A stretch of 64,000 nucleotides of DNA, taken from Halichondria panicea (taxonomy: Eukaryota > Porifera > Demospongiae > Suberitida > Halichondriidae). The stretch lies in contig NC_087388.1 in the NCBI RefSeq assembly GCF_963675165.1, positions 1,094,800 to 1,158,799 on the forward strand, written 5' to 3'. The notes below the pieces were generated by a model. It was not told the DNA's origin, made no database searches, and saw only the letters and a program-made list of their open reading frames with translations. Every line of letters starts with the position of its first letter. Position 1 is the stretch's first letter. Below, piece by piece: positions 23,705 to 36,847 of this stretch. Both the position numbers and the translations under genes were made by a program.

Positions 23705-25760
23705 ACTGCAGCTAGAGCTTCAACTAGTATTGTACAAAACTTCTGTAACAGCTCTAAGATTAACTCTAATGTCGTAAACGAGGAGCTGTGAATGACTCAT
23801 CGTCCTCTGTCGGATTTTCCCCGGAGACAAGCTCTCTTCTGGGATTGTTGAAAAACACTTTGACTACATTCCAGCTTATAAAGTATGCCTCCTTATCTCT
23901 CACATAGAAGATACTGAAATTCCGCTCACACCCTAAGAGAGTTACTCACATCAGGTGTACCCATAATGATAATGTTTTCAAAGTCTGCTAAAGCGGACAT
24001 CACCAATTACATCGATCAATTCAAGCTCAGCGTTGTCATAATTATTACAGAATCGCTATTGCATGGAAAAATACTACCAGAATATACCACAAGCTGTAGT
24101 ACTGCTGAGAATTTGTACGTGGAAGAGTACCACAGTCTTTCTCAACTCACTTCAGAATCAGTACCAACTGAGAGTGCCACTAAAGAGAAATCTCATCTGC
24201 TTTTTTGATCTCTGGGTGAAAGGTGACAACACTACCCAGGATTATGATAAATGTAATGTTGGCAGATTTGACTATTTCCTAACGATTTCCTCATCTCATT
24301 TCTCTCCCAGCTTTCATGAAAACAAAGCTTGCCAACAAGCCGCAGGCTCTCTATAATATCTTCTGAATTTTTATTTTCTGATTCTTCTACCTAATTGTTC
24401 TTTGATTGCAGAGGTCTGCAATTATGCTGCCAATCCTTGCTGTCATGTCTGGTCTACATGTACTATACTTGGTAAGCAGGCTTATGAAGAATGGAGTGGG
24501 TGTATTTGTCGATATGGCTAAAGACGCTGATAGGAAAGAACCTATAATTGCGAGAAGTATGCTAACAAAATATATACACTCTGCATATAGTTTCAGGAAA
24601 CAAACTTTACTGGTACATATAATTTGTCTTCTGTTTATCTTCTTTATCCGAGCAATCTCAAGGATGAAACTTTTACAAATGCTAGAAATGCACCTAATTA
24701 TGCTCTAAGAGATATTGATGAAGCATTAGCAGAAGGAACTAAGCAAGTCATGGAAAGAAGGATATGCTTCTCTATTCCGATGAAAGATTGGGTCATCCCA
24801 AAAGATGGACTGGATCTACATAATAATTACTGGAGTAAGTTTCAAGCATGCATGCAAGCACGCACACGCACACACCACATGTTGTTTCCAATGGATAGAC
24901 CCTTAAAGATACAACTCCTAATAATGCGCAGGCACTGATAAACTTATCGATAAAGACAGAAAATGCTCCACTTCAATCAACATTGGATCAGCTCACACAC
25001 AGTTGATATTCTAGGAGTAAGCAGCATTCAAACTCCAACGTTTAATTTGTCAATGAGCTTAATTATTTCCTTACACTTTTGTACAGATTTGTTGTTTCCG
25101 ATGTGTGAGTCCATGATTGACTCTGATTTGAACTGCTTAGGAATGAAACGAAGCATCCTTCCCTGGTGATATTGCTAAAAAATAATTCGACTATGGATGT
25201 CTCAAGAACCCACCTGGAAAACATTGGTAGACCCTAGCCTCTCGTAGTCAACCTATGATTGGATTGTCCAACGAAACAAGTTAAATCTCACAAGAGCACA
25301 GTAAGTATACTACCGTTTAGCAGGTATATTTTGAGGGTAGCGGAATGACTGTTAGAAATTAAGGTTTTCGTGGAATAGCAGTGGGTATAACGGTACATGC
25401 TTAACTAGTGAAAACCACGAACATTATACCCTCGTAATATACCCGCTGTATAATAATACGGTATAATTATATAGCTATAATTATAGCTATAATTATTCAT
25501 TCATTCTATTGTAGACGTGCTTCTACACAAGAAAAGCATTATCGAAAACAATCATCTGTCCGTTCTGACGATAAAACGTTCTCCAATCATTTGCTGCCAT
25601 CATTGGCTCTCGTTGGCAGTGTCTTGCTTTTCCCCTCTCCCTCACTTCTGAAGACATTGTGAGCATCAACAGAGAGACAAGAGGATCAGAGCCAACCAGA
25701 TGACAAGCACTCGTCATGCTACATGGTCATACACTTTCCGTGTTTCATATCTGTACCACA
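23705..25760 (+). pseudogene. Decayed ROC/COR-Death-Death tail (P1)
   Basis: This aligns with the 3' part of genes A and B from the end of ROC (about 23710) through COR (23800-24830), the first Death exon (25083-25300) and the second Death exon (25510-25754). Deletions, frameshifts and stops occur throughout. For example, the CCCTAAGAGAGTTAC junction near 23930 lacks most of the segment present in gene B, and the second Death exon lost the ...QKWAARETATYGQL... stretch. The exon-end motif ACTGGAGTAAGT is still visible at 24831. It has no ankyrin part and directly follows gene A, as P2 follows gene B. Confidence 0.85.
25313..25461. mobile_element. MITE in the Death-exon intron of P1
   Basis: The ends CCGTTTAGCAGGTATATT and AATATACCCGCTGTATAATA are inverted and flanked by TA. 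Equivalent insertions sit at the same intron position in P2 (57419-57588) and P3 (58821-58955) but not in genes A or B. Confidence 0.75.
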
Positions 25761-26470
25761 TTATGTTAGATTTAGCTGCATGCATTCAATTGCACTTACA
25801 TACTGTAGATATAGCTGTTCAATCCAACACATGTTTGTGTCGCTGAACTTTCAGAACTCATGCCTTGCCACGTAAGCAAAAATTACTTACTGCTACACTT
25901 CCAATTGTCATTTTTTTACTGATATAATTAATATAATTATATGCAACATCTTACGTCCTTCAAAATTAGCACATTTTTGTTACTACTGTACAGTTATTCT
26001 AATGTTGTCAACTCTGACCAGAATTAAATTAATTTTTGCACTCAGTTCTATATAGATAATGGCCGGTTGTGCATGCAATGTCATGACTTAATTATGTACT
26101 GTGTTATTCATCAGTCACTGCCTCTGTTTTAATATTCTCGGATCCAGATTGGCTTTAGCTTATTAATGCCATATCTACCCCTATACACCAATTCGGTTAT
26201 CCTGACACGTAACATAATTATACGCCAGCTAAATGTGTAGGACATGATATAATTGCGCCAACAGAACCTATATACATTCAGTATGAGTTATTCATCACTT
26301 CCTTTCCAGTTCCAGTAACTGTTACATTTAAATGTCATGCAAGTATATACACATCAATAATTCAGTGACTATACAATAAATGCGCATCATAAAAACTCGA
26401 TATTAGTAAAAGCAGGAGTTCATTAAATAAGTACCAAAAAGTTAATACACACTATACAGCTTCTTTGTTG
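25761..26470. repeat. 3' flank shared with P2 and P3
   Basis: GATTTAGCTGCATGCATTCAATTGCAC and the following several hundred bases recur after 57836 and after 59226, with small indels. It is non-coding and marks the downstream edge of the duplicated unit. Confidence 0.75.
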
Positions 26471-26526
26471 TGCACAGGGCCCCTTGCTCTGGCCTTGCCC
26501 TAGCTTTTGCTTTGCATTTGCCATGG

Positions 26527-26565
26527 CTGTCAAATTCCAGTGGATCAAAGTTTGCAATTAACTGT
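26527..26565 (-). pseudogene. Remnant of a ZNFX1-like 3' end
   Basis: On the - strand this short piece reads as the ANF.PLE.D tail found at the C-terminus of the ZNFX1-like gene at 60246-60290, including AATTCCAGTGGAT and AAAGTTTGCAA. Its place after the 25761-26470 flank matches the order found at the right end of the window. Only about 40 bp remain, so the call rests on context. Confidence 0.55.
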
Positions 26566-26760
26566 TTTGGAACCTTCCTTTAAAATTCCTGGATCCGCCA
26601 CTGCTCTGTATCACTTCTTCGCTCTTGCAGTGAGGCCGAGGGTCAGAAAGTTGTCAGTGTTCAGTTTAGCAGTTATATTTAATGCAAACAGTCAGCAGTG
26701 TTGGGGGTCAGGGGGTGAGTACAATTGCACATGTATATATAGAAGTGTACTGCACCACCA

Positions 26761-26979
26761 TTAAGCCTGTTCAGGCTCTTGTAGCTTCAAAACGGTTGTC
26801 ACACAAGCAGCGCATTGTTTCCTCTTCTGATATACGCTATATAACACTGGAGCATGATAGAAAGCAAGCACACGCTGTATATCTTCATTTTCAAAACAGG
26901 TTACTGCGTTGTCAACGTTTTTCTTGCCTTTTTTTCTTGTCTGTCTAGTCAGCCAGTTCTTAATGTGGCCCGGCTTTCC
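26761..26979 (-). CDS. Possible terminal exon, unknown product
   Basis: A 72-codon open stretch on the - strand starts right after a plausible acceptor (TCTATTTCTGCAG) and ends at a stop at 26761. It begins GKPGHIKNWLTRQ, is lysine-rich, and has four cysteines or so without an obvious finger pattern. I recognise no family. It lies in a unique sequence between P1 and the copy-2 duplication. It could be a chance frame. Confidence 0.25.
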   Translation of the reverse strand, partial: GKPGHIKNWLTRQTRKKGKKNVDNAVTCFENEDIQRVLAFYHAPVLYSVYQKRKQCAACVTTVLKLQEPEQA

Positions 26980-28484
26980 CTGCAGAAATAGAGCAGTCTG
27001 AACATGAGTCAAAATGTGTGCAATTGAAAACACACACAATAGGGCACTGTCAATCCTATAACTGGTTGTACTAATATCTTTAAGATCAATCTACACTACT
27101 TGAGTGTACATTTTCGAGGACCTACTCTATGTACCTAATTCTATGCAACCACAACACTTTAGCTGGATTTCCTCCGCAACTGCCATAATAATCTCCTCAC
27201 GTTATCCAACAATATATACATGACTTGCATCATCAATGTATAGTATACAACTCTGTGCAGAAAATAATTATTATACATACATATACATGCCTTGGCTTTT
27301 TGGAACACAGCATCACCCGTTTTAGATGAATACAGTGAATCAAAATTAAATGACCAGATGTGCGATTGATGAAGCCAATGATGTGTGTGACTTGACAGAA
27401 TCTAAACATTCGAGTAATGTATGGGCAAGAGTACACTCTTGGTATATATGCGTTAGTCACCCATCCATTTGATTTCATAATCTGAAACTTCCTGTTTGAA
27501 TAAAATCTACTTGTGGTAGTTTATAGTGTCTAACTTGGGGTTGAAGAAGCCTTGAAAAATAATTATATAGGTCACACGCACCAGTCTTCCTGTGAAAAGA
27601 AGTGAGAAGCCGCCACATAACGAAAAGTTTCATGCATAATTACAATCACACGTGTATGCCAGCTAAAATTATGATAACTGAACCTCATTCTATGGGTTAG
27701 TCAGCACCTTCATTTCTTCGTGACGTATGGAAAAAGAATCCCAAAGTGCTGGCAACATACATAACTGCATATTGCACTAGATCATTACGTATATTTGCAT
27801 AACGATGTTATTATATCATTATTATACGATTATATCAGTTCAAGTCAGCAAGCAATGATTTATGTCAGTTGTGTGCTGGTTTATGTCTATACGGCTTAAT
27901 TTTGTATAATTAGAGAACAATTAAGCACGTTTTAAAATAGAATAATAGATGAAATTTATGGGCCTGATTTGAGCCATGACAACTTATTCAGGAGTTGCTT
28001 GTACTCGAGTCACGGTTTGGCTCTTCATACTACAATCCCAACCACAGCTCGATAGGCTGGTCTGTGTATATACAGTGTTGACAAGCTGGTCATAATGACT
28101 TGATGAAATGACGTTCTCCAAGCGGTGCATTTGTAAATTGTGTGGGTGGATATAGATGCCAAGCGTGATATTATGTAATCCTTTTGAGCCTTCTGGCCGT
28201 CTCTGGTGGGCGGTCTCTGGTGGCATCCTTCCTTCTGCATGCTTTCGCTTTGCTGACTTTTTCGTAAAGGGTGCATTCCCTAAGAACCTCACTTCTGCAG
28301 CGTCCTCCAATTCTTGTCACGTTCCGAGGTTTGCCATTGCAAGGTCTGTGACATTTGCATGCATCAGGCCAAGAAGATGGTCCAGTGTGTGAGCCTGTTT
28401 TTAATAACAATGATTTGCAAATCGAAAATGTGGTCGAAACGATTGAGGTACCGGCCGTGGAAGGGGATGTCGACAAAGGAGACT

Positions 28485-28703
28485 TTGTAATTCGGATTGA
28501 AGCAGTGAGACGACACCTGATCATAATTAGTAAGCACAGTACTGATAATTATTGATTGCACTATTTATAGGGACAACTCTACTCTATTAATAACAGTCGT
28601 GCTGAATGGTCATGTACGCATTTAGAAGATGCGTTAATCAAATACTTGCAGCCATCTTATACCGGAGGATACAATAGTTCACATGCATACTGCAATGGTC
28701 AAC
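28485..28703 (+). pseudogene. Ankyrin supra-repeat remnant, copy 2
   Basis: Identical by eye to 3740-3958. It carries the same indels, so the decay happened before the segmental duplication. Confidence 0.72.
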
Positions 28704-28828
28704 AATAGGAGTGCACCGCTGCAAAATTGTAAAATGTGTGCTTTGCTACTATAGTGTTTCAAGTTAGTGCATGTAGTGCTCTAATGTAATGCTTTTTGGA
28801 GCAGATTATAGGAACATACTGCAAGCTA

Positions 28829-28998
28829 CAGTGGAACCCCTCTATAACGGACATCTTTGGGGAACAATGTTTTCGCCTTTATACAGAGGTGGCCTTTGTT
28901 GAGAGGTTGTTTTGTTCATTTGGGACCTGGGTGCCTGGCCGTTATAATTATAGCAGCTGGCCTTTATTCGGAGGTGGTTGTTAACAGAGGTTCCACTG
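28829..28998. mobile_element. Pogo-like MITE, copy 2
   Basis: Duplicate of 4084-4253, with the same flanking TA. It was carried along by the segmental duplication and is not a separate insertion. Confidence 0.8.
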
Positions 28999-30506
28999 TA
29001 ATTGATAGTAATCCCTATGCACTCATGACACTTTTGCAGGCACTGCTGGAGTATTTGGCATTAATTTGATTTCCTTTGCAACTACCATAACATATTTTAT
29101 ATTGTTTGTCACAATACTTAACATGATTGTACCAAGGACGCCCTTGATTGCACTATACAACTCTTGACATTGTAAACTGGTTCTCACTCAACACATGTAT
29201 ATAAATACCTGTTATGGCTTTTTGAAGCCATAGGAGCAGTATCGCCCTCATTTTGGATGAGGAAAACTTGAAGAGAGATACAGGTACAGCAAATCAGTGT
29301 GTGCAATTGATGAAACCATATAGCGTTCCTTCACTTTCATCACAGTATAGGCCTAATTAAACTGCACCAAGCAAGGAATGCTCACTGCCTCTGCATGTTT
29401 CTTTGTGTAAATGCTGTCAAATTAATTAGCCAGATTGATGATTTAGGCCCTTTGCTAGATCTAACCAGCTATCTGTGAAACACGCGCCAATCTAGTCTTC
29501 CTGACATGTGAAAAGAAGTGACGAGCTGACACTTAACGAAAAGATTCTTATATAGACACACGTCATGTATAGACACACGTACGCCAGCTAAATTGTTATA
29601 TCAATAATTTTTATGATACTGGAACACTGAATTGTGTGTGACTTGACACATTCATTTTAATTTACCACAACTTCCATTTCCTCTGACATTTTAACTTCCT
29701 GTTTGACATGTGCAATAAAATCTCTATACTTGATTTGAAGAAGCCTTGAAATTAAACAAGCAACCAAGCAGACTGTACCAGTTGTCCCATCACAAGACTA
29801 GAGACAAAAAGTGGTTTTCTAAGGTAAAAACTCACTTTTGTGAATTCTGATCTGTTTTATGAATAGCTCTCTTTTACATGTTGTTTGTACCACTCTTATG
29901 CACACTACCTAACATAAGTGTCTGCATGCAGAAACCTGCTCCCAGTCCTTTAATTAATAGCTCATCTTACTAATAATTATAGCTAGTGTTTAGAATTTGT
30001 ATTGATTGTATAGAGGTTATTCTGCATACCATATAATTATTGTGTACTATAGGGCTCAGTGAACCCCGGACCCTGGGCCCTAGGATCCAGTGACTCTTAA
30101 GATTTAATTAGTGACCCCCATAAACACTGCATAAATTTTACAAAACACTCAGTGACCGGGGATCACTGGATCCTCCAATACTGCATGGGTTTTAATAAGT
30201 TTCTTTTGGTTGCAAATTTCGAGTCATTGCAAACGAATGACACTCAAAGTAAGCGCATGCAATTTCGCTAGAAACGCAGTATATAGGCCTTGTATACCTT
30301 CATTCGTAAGGGATTACTCAAACCAGTATGCGAGTAACACAATAGTAAATTGTCTTTATATTGTCTGCATGTGTACATGTGTTGCGTGTAGTACAATTGC
30401 ATTGTGTGCTGCATGTGTGTTGTGTGTAATGGCATTGTATAGCACAGTGACTCAGTGGCAGTGACTCAGTGGTAGATCCAGGAAAAATGAAAGAGGGATT
30501 CCAAAC

Positions 30507-30885
30507 CAGGGCCGTAGATAGCTTAGTGTGCAGGGGTGGTAAAATAAAAGCTGAACATTTTTTTAGTAAAAAAAGGTCAACTGTTATTTCATATCCTCTG
30601 AGTATGGCAACTTGCTGTGGCACCAACTTAGACCAACTAAAACAAGGTAGCTTGAGCTAGAAAGGTACTCCTGCTTCCAGAGGCGCAGTGGAGCTCAGAA
30701 TTTTACCTAAAAAACAGGTCATCACTCGTTCTCAACAGTCAGCATGCGCATCAGATAGCCCTGCCCACATCTCAATTTCATTACATCATTCTAATCGATA
30801 AAAGCATTGTGCATGTGCAGTATTTTGGCAGATCTAGAATGCCAGGGGGGCAACTGCCCCCTGCCCTCCGCTGTCTACGGCCCTG
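30507..30885. mobile_element. MITE with CAAAC TSD, copy 2
   Basis: Duplicate of 5771-6149 including both CAAAC repeats, with one visible substitution near the right end. Confidence 0.85.
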
Positions 30886-31284
30886 CAAACTAACGAGCGC
30901 ATAGTGCGAATAATTTTGGGGTTACGCCCACTTCCGGTCACATGTTGTGCAGTAAGATTAAGGAAAATCCCATTCTCAGCCTGGGAAAGTCCCATAATAG
31001 ACTTGCGTAGAGCTAACTAGCTGCCACGAACAGTCAACTAGCTAGCCTATAGGCTAACCATTGACTTTGAACACTCCTTTGGCAGTTGATACATCAAAAC
31101 AACAGGTACAGGTTACAATGAAAGCATGCCTCGGTGGAGATGCCAAAGCTACATAACATAAAGCTACTAATACTTTTATTCATGTACGTGATGAACATTA
31201 TTTTGCTGCATGCAAACTAAGAGTGGGTAATGATCGACCATGATTGTCGTTAAAAACGATCGATAAAAAGTTCAAGTCTAAAAT

Positions 31285-32163
31285 CATAGATATAAGAGGG
31301 AGAGGGATGGGAAACGGAGCACGTGCGCACAATCACTTCTGTGTAATGCCAAAAGTTGATCCGCGTTACGGCTCTAGACACCCCGCCAATCCAGCGGGAA
31401 ATGTTATTACTATCATTCACAGCTCCCCACTGGGACTCTTAGTCCTGTGCTGAGCATCCACGCCTACTGTGCATCATATAGAAGCGTTGTGTATCTCACC
31501 AAGAGCTTGAAAACTTTCAAAGGCAGTTTTTTGAGTGTTGTATTATCGTTTCGGCTCTATCTAGTGGCTTTGTGTACCTTCTACAAGGAGAGGCTGTGAC
31601 TACAGCCCAAAATATTAATGATTCCCTTTTTCTTAAGTAGCTGGGCATTGTATGCAAGTAAAATCAAAGCCACTTGGCTTTAGGTTGGTAAGTAATGTTC
31701 ATTTTTGTCTTAGTAAGCTGGTTTTTAAAAGCATACTTTTTGGGTACCCATTTAGAAAGTTACATCAATGATTGAATGTAGGTACATGTCTCTTTGTATT
31801 CATTGATAGTTGGTTCATCGTATCGGCACAGTAATTTACGACAGAACTTTGCTACATTTCCATAATTCTCTATCATGTCTGTGACTGTACTGGAATACTC
31901 AACGGTACAGACAGAGCTCCTCTCAAGAATTTGCTGTCCAAGCTGCTTTTTACTGCTTGGAGGGTCTCACTAACTATTGCTGCTACCTTGTTGTGACTGT
32001 TCCACTAGCCATTGCTAATACATGGAGCTCAGTAGCTAGTTTATAGCCTAGTACTAGCTAAAAGCATGGGTTGGAGGAAATAAAGAAGAAAACATTGACC
32101 GAAACGCGGATCGTCAATGCTATTTACGTAGCGTTTCCCATCCCTCTCCCTCTTATATCTATG
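31285..32163. mobile_element. CATAGAT...ATCTATG MITE, copy 2
   Basis: Duplicate of 6549-7427 with the CTAAAAT flanks. It differs only by scattered single bases. Confidence 0.82.
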
Positions 32164-32761
32164 CTAAAATTAATGGATGCCATCAGCAGAGCCTTGCAGC
32201 TCTATTCTCACTCTTGCAGCTACCAATAGGATACAATAGCTAGCATTCTAGTGCAGAGCTAACTAGTAAGTAGAGTAGCAACACTCGGTAAACAAGTTTG
32301 GCTGCGTGCTCTTCTGAAAAGGTCTGAAAAGGCTACAATGGCATTCCAAGTAAGCAAAACTAGGCATAACTCGAGAACGAAGCTTTATTTTGCAAATCCA
32401 CGAATGAAAACATTACTAGAAGCCTATAGAAACTCTTACTTGCACTTCATTGATCCTTGAGCATCTGTAGCAGTCTACACACACATGCAGACACACACAC
32501 ACACACACAAACACACTACCGTATACCTCGCTTGCGCATGCGCACCGAGGCATAATCATTGATACAACAGCTACAAATCATACAATAGCTACAAAAACTG
32601 ATAGAAAGCTAGCTGGTAGCTGTACTAAAGCCATAATAGCTAGCCTGGCTGAAAGGGGGGATCCGCGGCACCCTGAGATCTCCCCCTGGATCCGCCACCG
32701 AGTGTTACCTAATTATGCCTCGGTGCACGTGCGCAAGCGAGGTATACGATAGTGTATTTGT

Positions 32762-32794
<33 letters not shown>

Positions 32795-33888
32795 CTGTTT
32801 AATAAGTGTCAACTGATCACCATACTCACAAATCCTATAATATACACTTTCAATTTATGCCATCAGTGTCATGCAATAATACATCATCATGTCAGTATTA
32901 CCTTTACTATAGTAATTCTACTTATAAAGGTGCTATAATTATTATAGTGTTTATTAGTAATGTTATATACTTGTGCTTGGCTCGGTATTGATGGAGGCCC
33001 GAGGGTTGCAGGCCCGAGCAAACACCACTACCATAGCCAATATTATCCAATGTGCGCACAAGTGAAGCTGTGTAACAAACTGATCTGTTGCATCTCCGAG
33101 TCACATCACTCCTTTTATAGGACACCTAGTAGACAAATGCTTGTGGTGTGTTGCGCATGCATGCACTGGATGTCATGAAATACTTAACGCTGACCACAGT
33201 TAAATTTAACCATGTATTACTATATAAAAGTGATGTTTTCAGGTATGCATGGGGTAGGTGGGTGGTCTTTATGTGTAACTTCAGCCTTACTGTGCATGCC
33301 AATATAAACTGGTGGAGTGTTTAATATTGTTGGCATAAATAGTCTTCTTAAATTTCTTGCTGAAATTAGCGTGGGAAGTATGCTTTGCGCACAGAGACCA
33401 GTCACTTTAGGCATAGCTAGCAGGTTCCTACCTGAAATCTGTGCTTTATATATACGGTTCAAATGCAAAGAACACTCATCCTCGTTTAGATGAGGACATC
33501 TTGGAGAGATGCAGCAAATCAGTCGATCATCAATGGAAAAACCTTGAAACAGTTGTGACTTGGTTGTGTATGACATCCAACAAGCATACAAGAGTGTACC
33601 TTCGCTTACTACAGTACACCAACACTTGCACTGCCATGCATACAGTAACCAACAGAAATTAACACTCATGTATGCAAGTTCCTCATTACCCTTTTGTTTA
33701 GTATCATGAATGCTGTCAAACTGATGAACCAGATTCAGTTAGCTAGGCCCTTCCCTTTAAGCTTATCATTGCACATCTATATAATTATATACATGTAGGT
33801 CCAGTCTTCCTGTGAAAAAACGTGAGAAGCCGCCACATAACGAAATGCTTCATGCATAATTACAATCACACGTGTATATGAGAGCTAT

Positions 33889-35845
33889 AAAATTATAATT
33901 TTTATGGGTTAGTCAGCATTTTCTTTTTTCGTGACGTATATATGGAAAAAGAATCCTAGCTGAAGTGCTCGCAACATACTGCATGTTGCACTATACAGTC
34001 ATTAGTGTAATCGTGGTCGAGGTATACAGACAATTTGATAGTTTAATAGTATTTTCATGACAAAAAATTTAAATATTATATCAGTTCAAGTCAGCAAGCA
34101 ATCATAATTATGTTTTGTGTCAGGTGTGCTGGTTTATGTCTACGTCTTAATTTTATAATTATTATGTCACATTTTTGGGGAGAATAATAGGCACATTTTT
34201 CAAGAATAGAATAATGGATGAAATTTATGGGCCTAATTTGAGCCATGACAACGTGTTCAGGAGTTGCTTGTACTCGAGTCACGGTTTGGGTCTTCATACA
34301 ACAATTCCAACCACAGCTGGATAGGCTGGTCTGTGTATAATTATGGTGTTGACAAGCTGGTCGTAATGATTTGATGAAACGACGTTCTCCAAGCGGTGCA
34401 TTTGTAAATTGTGTGGGTGGATAGATGAAGCATGATATTATATAATCCTTTTGAGCCTTCTGGCCGTCTCTGGTGGGCGGTCTCTGGTGGCATCCTTCCG
34501 TCTGCATGCTTTCGCTTTGCTGACTTTCTCGTAAAGGGTGCATTCCCTATAAGAACCTCACTTCTGCAGCGTCCTCCAATTCTTGTCGTTTTCGGAGGTT
34601 TGCCATCGCTAGGTCTGTGACATTTGCATGCATCAGGCCAAGAAGATCTAGTGTGAGATTGCGAGCTTGTTTTTAACTTGCAAATCGAAAATGTGGTCGA
34701 AATGATTGAGGTACCGTGGAAGAGGATGTTGACAAAGAAGACTTTGTAATTCCGATTGAAGCTGTGCATGAGACGTATAATTATGATACTGGAACACTGA
34801 ATTGTGTGTGACTTGACAGAACCTAAATATTCACAACTTCTATTTCCTCTGACACTTTAACTTCCTGTTTGACATGTGCAATAAAATCTACTATAAAGTC
34901 TACTTAGAAAGACAAGATTTTATTGAAAGCAAACAAGTAACTAAGCAGACTGCACCAGTTGGCCCATCACAGGACAAGACAAAAGTGTTTATCTAAGGTA
35001 ACTCACTTCAGTGAGACCTGTAATATGAATAGATCTAGCTCTCTTTTATGTGTTGTTTGTACCACTATATACAGTATATACCTAACATAAGTGTCTGCAT
35101 GCAGAAACCTGCTCCCAGTCCTTTAATTAATAGCTCATGTTACTAGCTTCTAATTATAGTGTTTAGAATTTGATCTAGTATATATAGGTTACTCTGCATA
35201 CCGTGTATAGGGCTCAGTGAACCCCGGACCCTGGGCCTTAGGATCCAACGACTCTTAAGATTAAATTAGTGACCCCCATAAACACTGCAAGCGCATAAAT
35301 TTTACAAAACACTGAGTCTTAGGTTTCAGTGACCCCCGATCCTCTGATACTGCATTGGTTTTGAATTTCAAAGAGGCTCTTTTGGTTGAAAATTTCGATA
35401 TTATTATATAGATCGCAAACGAATGACATGCAAAGAGTAAGCGCATGCAATTTCGCAATATTTATAAATGCAGTATATAGGGCTGTACAGTGTCATTCAC
35501 AAGGGATTACCCAAACCGGTATATGCAGTAACACAATAGTAAATTGTCTTTATATTGTCTACATGTGTACATGTGTTGCGTGTAGTACAATTGCATTGTG
35601 TGCTGCATGTGTGTTGTGTGTAATGGCATTGTATAGCACAGTGACTCAGTGGCGGATCCAGAAAGGGGGTTCCAAACTAACGAATGCGCAGTGCAAGTAG
35701 TGAAAGTCGAGTTACGCCCACTTCCGGCCGCACATTGTGCAGTAAGACTAGGAAAAAATCCCCATTCTCAGCCAGGGGAAGTCCCGTTATAGACTTCCGT
35801 ATATAGAGCTAGCTAGCTCCCACGAACAGTCAACTAACTAGCCCA
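33889..35845. repeat. Diverged third copy of the segment
   Basis: It aligns with 2945-6310 but with many substitutions and large gaps. The block corresponding to 3780-4865, including most of the ankyrin remnant and the pogo-like MITE, is missing. Shared landmarks are TGGGTTAGTCAGCA at 33905, AGCCTTCTGGCCGTCTCTGG near 34455, and CCCCGGACCCTGGGCC near 35222. It lacks the 379-bp MITE at 35673. The open frames here are counterparts of non-coding frames in copies 1 and 2. Confidence 0.82.
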
Positions 35846-35957
35846 GGGGTGGATCCAGGGGTATGGAATAGGGGGCTCACCCCCCCCCCTTCCTCTTAAA
35901 AACCTTCATTTATCAGCTACTTAGCTAGCTAGCTATTAACTCACTCACTGCATGCAC

Positions 35958-36019
35958 TAGCCTCGATTCCAGGCCGCGAAGAGAAAGGCCTTTTTCTTCG
36001 CGGCCTGGAATCGAGGCTA
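35958..36019. mobile_element. 62-bp MULE-like mini-hairpin with 9-bp TSD
   Basis: A long palindrome from TAGCCTCGATTCCAGGCCGC to its complement. The flanks TGCATGCAC (35949-35957) and TGCATGTAC (36020-36028) match at 8 of 9 positions. Confidence 0.83.
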
Positions 36020-36028
36020 TGCATGTAC

Positions 36029-36834
36029 TGGATCACGATGTAGCTAGGTGACATTATCATAACCACACCCAGTTCAATACTGAGCATGACTGAGAAATAG
36101 ATCCAGGCTATCACCTCAGAACTAGAATAGCTACACTGTAAGAGCACTGAAAAACAATTGACCTTTTTTAGCCGGAAAAATATTTTGTGATTTTTCCCCC
36201 CTTATCTGCAGTTCTGCTGCTAAACATCAACTTTCCTCTCATACTTGAGGCCATTTGGGACACAGTACACAGCCTTAGCTAAGTCATAGGTACTATAGGA
36301 ACACAAGCATGAAAAAGCGCTTTGTGGTGTAGCCTCTAGCTACTACACGACAATCGAGTTTCTTCGCTTCCAATCAGGAGGCATGTGATTCAGTGATGGG
36401 GGTTAGCTCTGAGATGTTTATATGTATTGGATACAATAAGTTTCCCGGGCTTTTGCGTCAGTTATAAAGAGATAAAGGATGGTCCCAGAGCCACTACGTA
36501 TACACTTTATTGGAAATATCACGTAAATCACTTCCGTTTCCAATCCCTCTCTACTCTTTCTATGCTCCCATGCAGTCACTGAAATATTAGCACCCGAACC
36601 CTGGATCGTAAGATCCATGCAGTGACCCTTTGGATTTAGTGACCCCCTATATAAACACTGCATTTTAGAATTGTTATTATGAGCTTTACAACACTATTAA
36701 AAACTAAGTGTAATATCGCCCGGGTCTGACCTTAAATATCAAATTGTAACACTAGTTCATACTGCTATATATGGACGATATCTTTGTACAAAAAAACTAC
36801 AAAGCACTATACGGTACATGTTTAACATAATTAT
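36029..36834. other. Non-coding stretch
   Basis: No gene seen. A single end of the GGGAGAGGGAT MITE family lies near 36520-36570, and a fragment of the GACCCCC...ATAAACACTGCA repeat (also near 5370 and 35270) lies at 36590-36665. Confidence 0.45.
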
Positions 36835-36847
36835 TATGGCCTCAATT

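Larger units (their letters stand above)
27085..33888. repeat. Segmental duplication, copy 2
   Basis: Counterpart of 2340-9189, same orientation. It contains the same remnants and transposons in the same order. Differences concentrate after about 32480: CA and GT tracts are longer, a block near 32845-32900 is shorter, and small indels appear. Its right end runs directly into the diverged copy 3. Confidence 0.92.
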
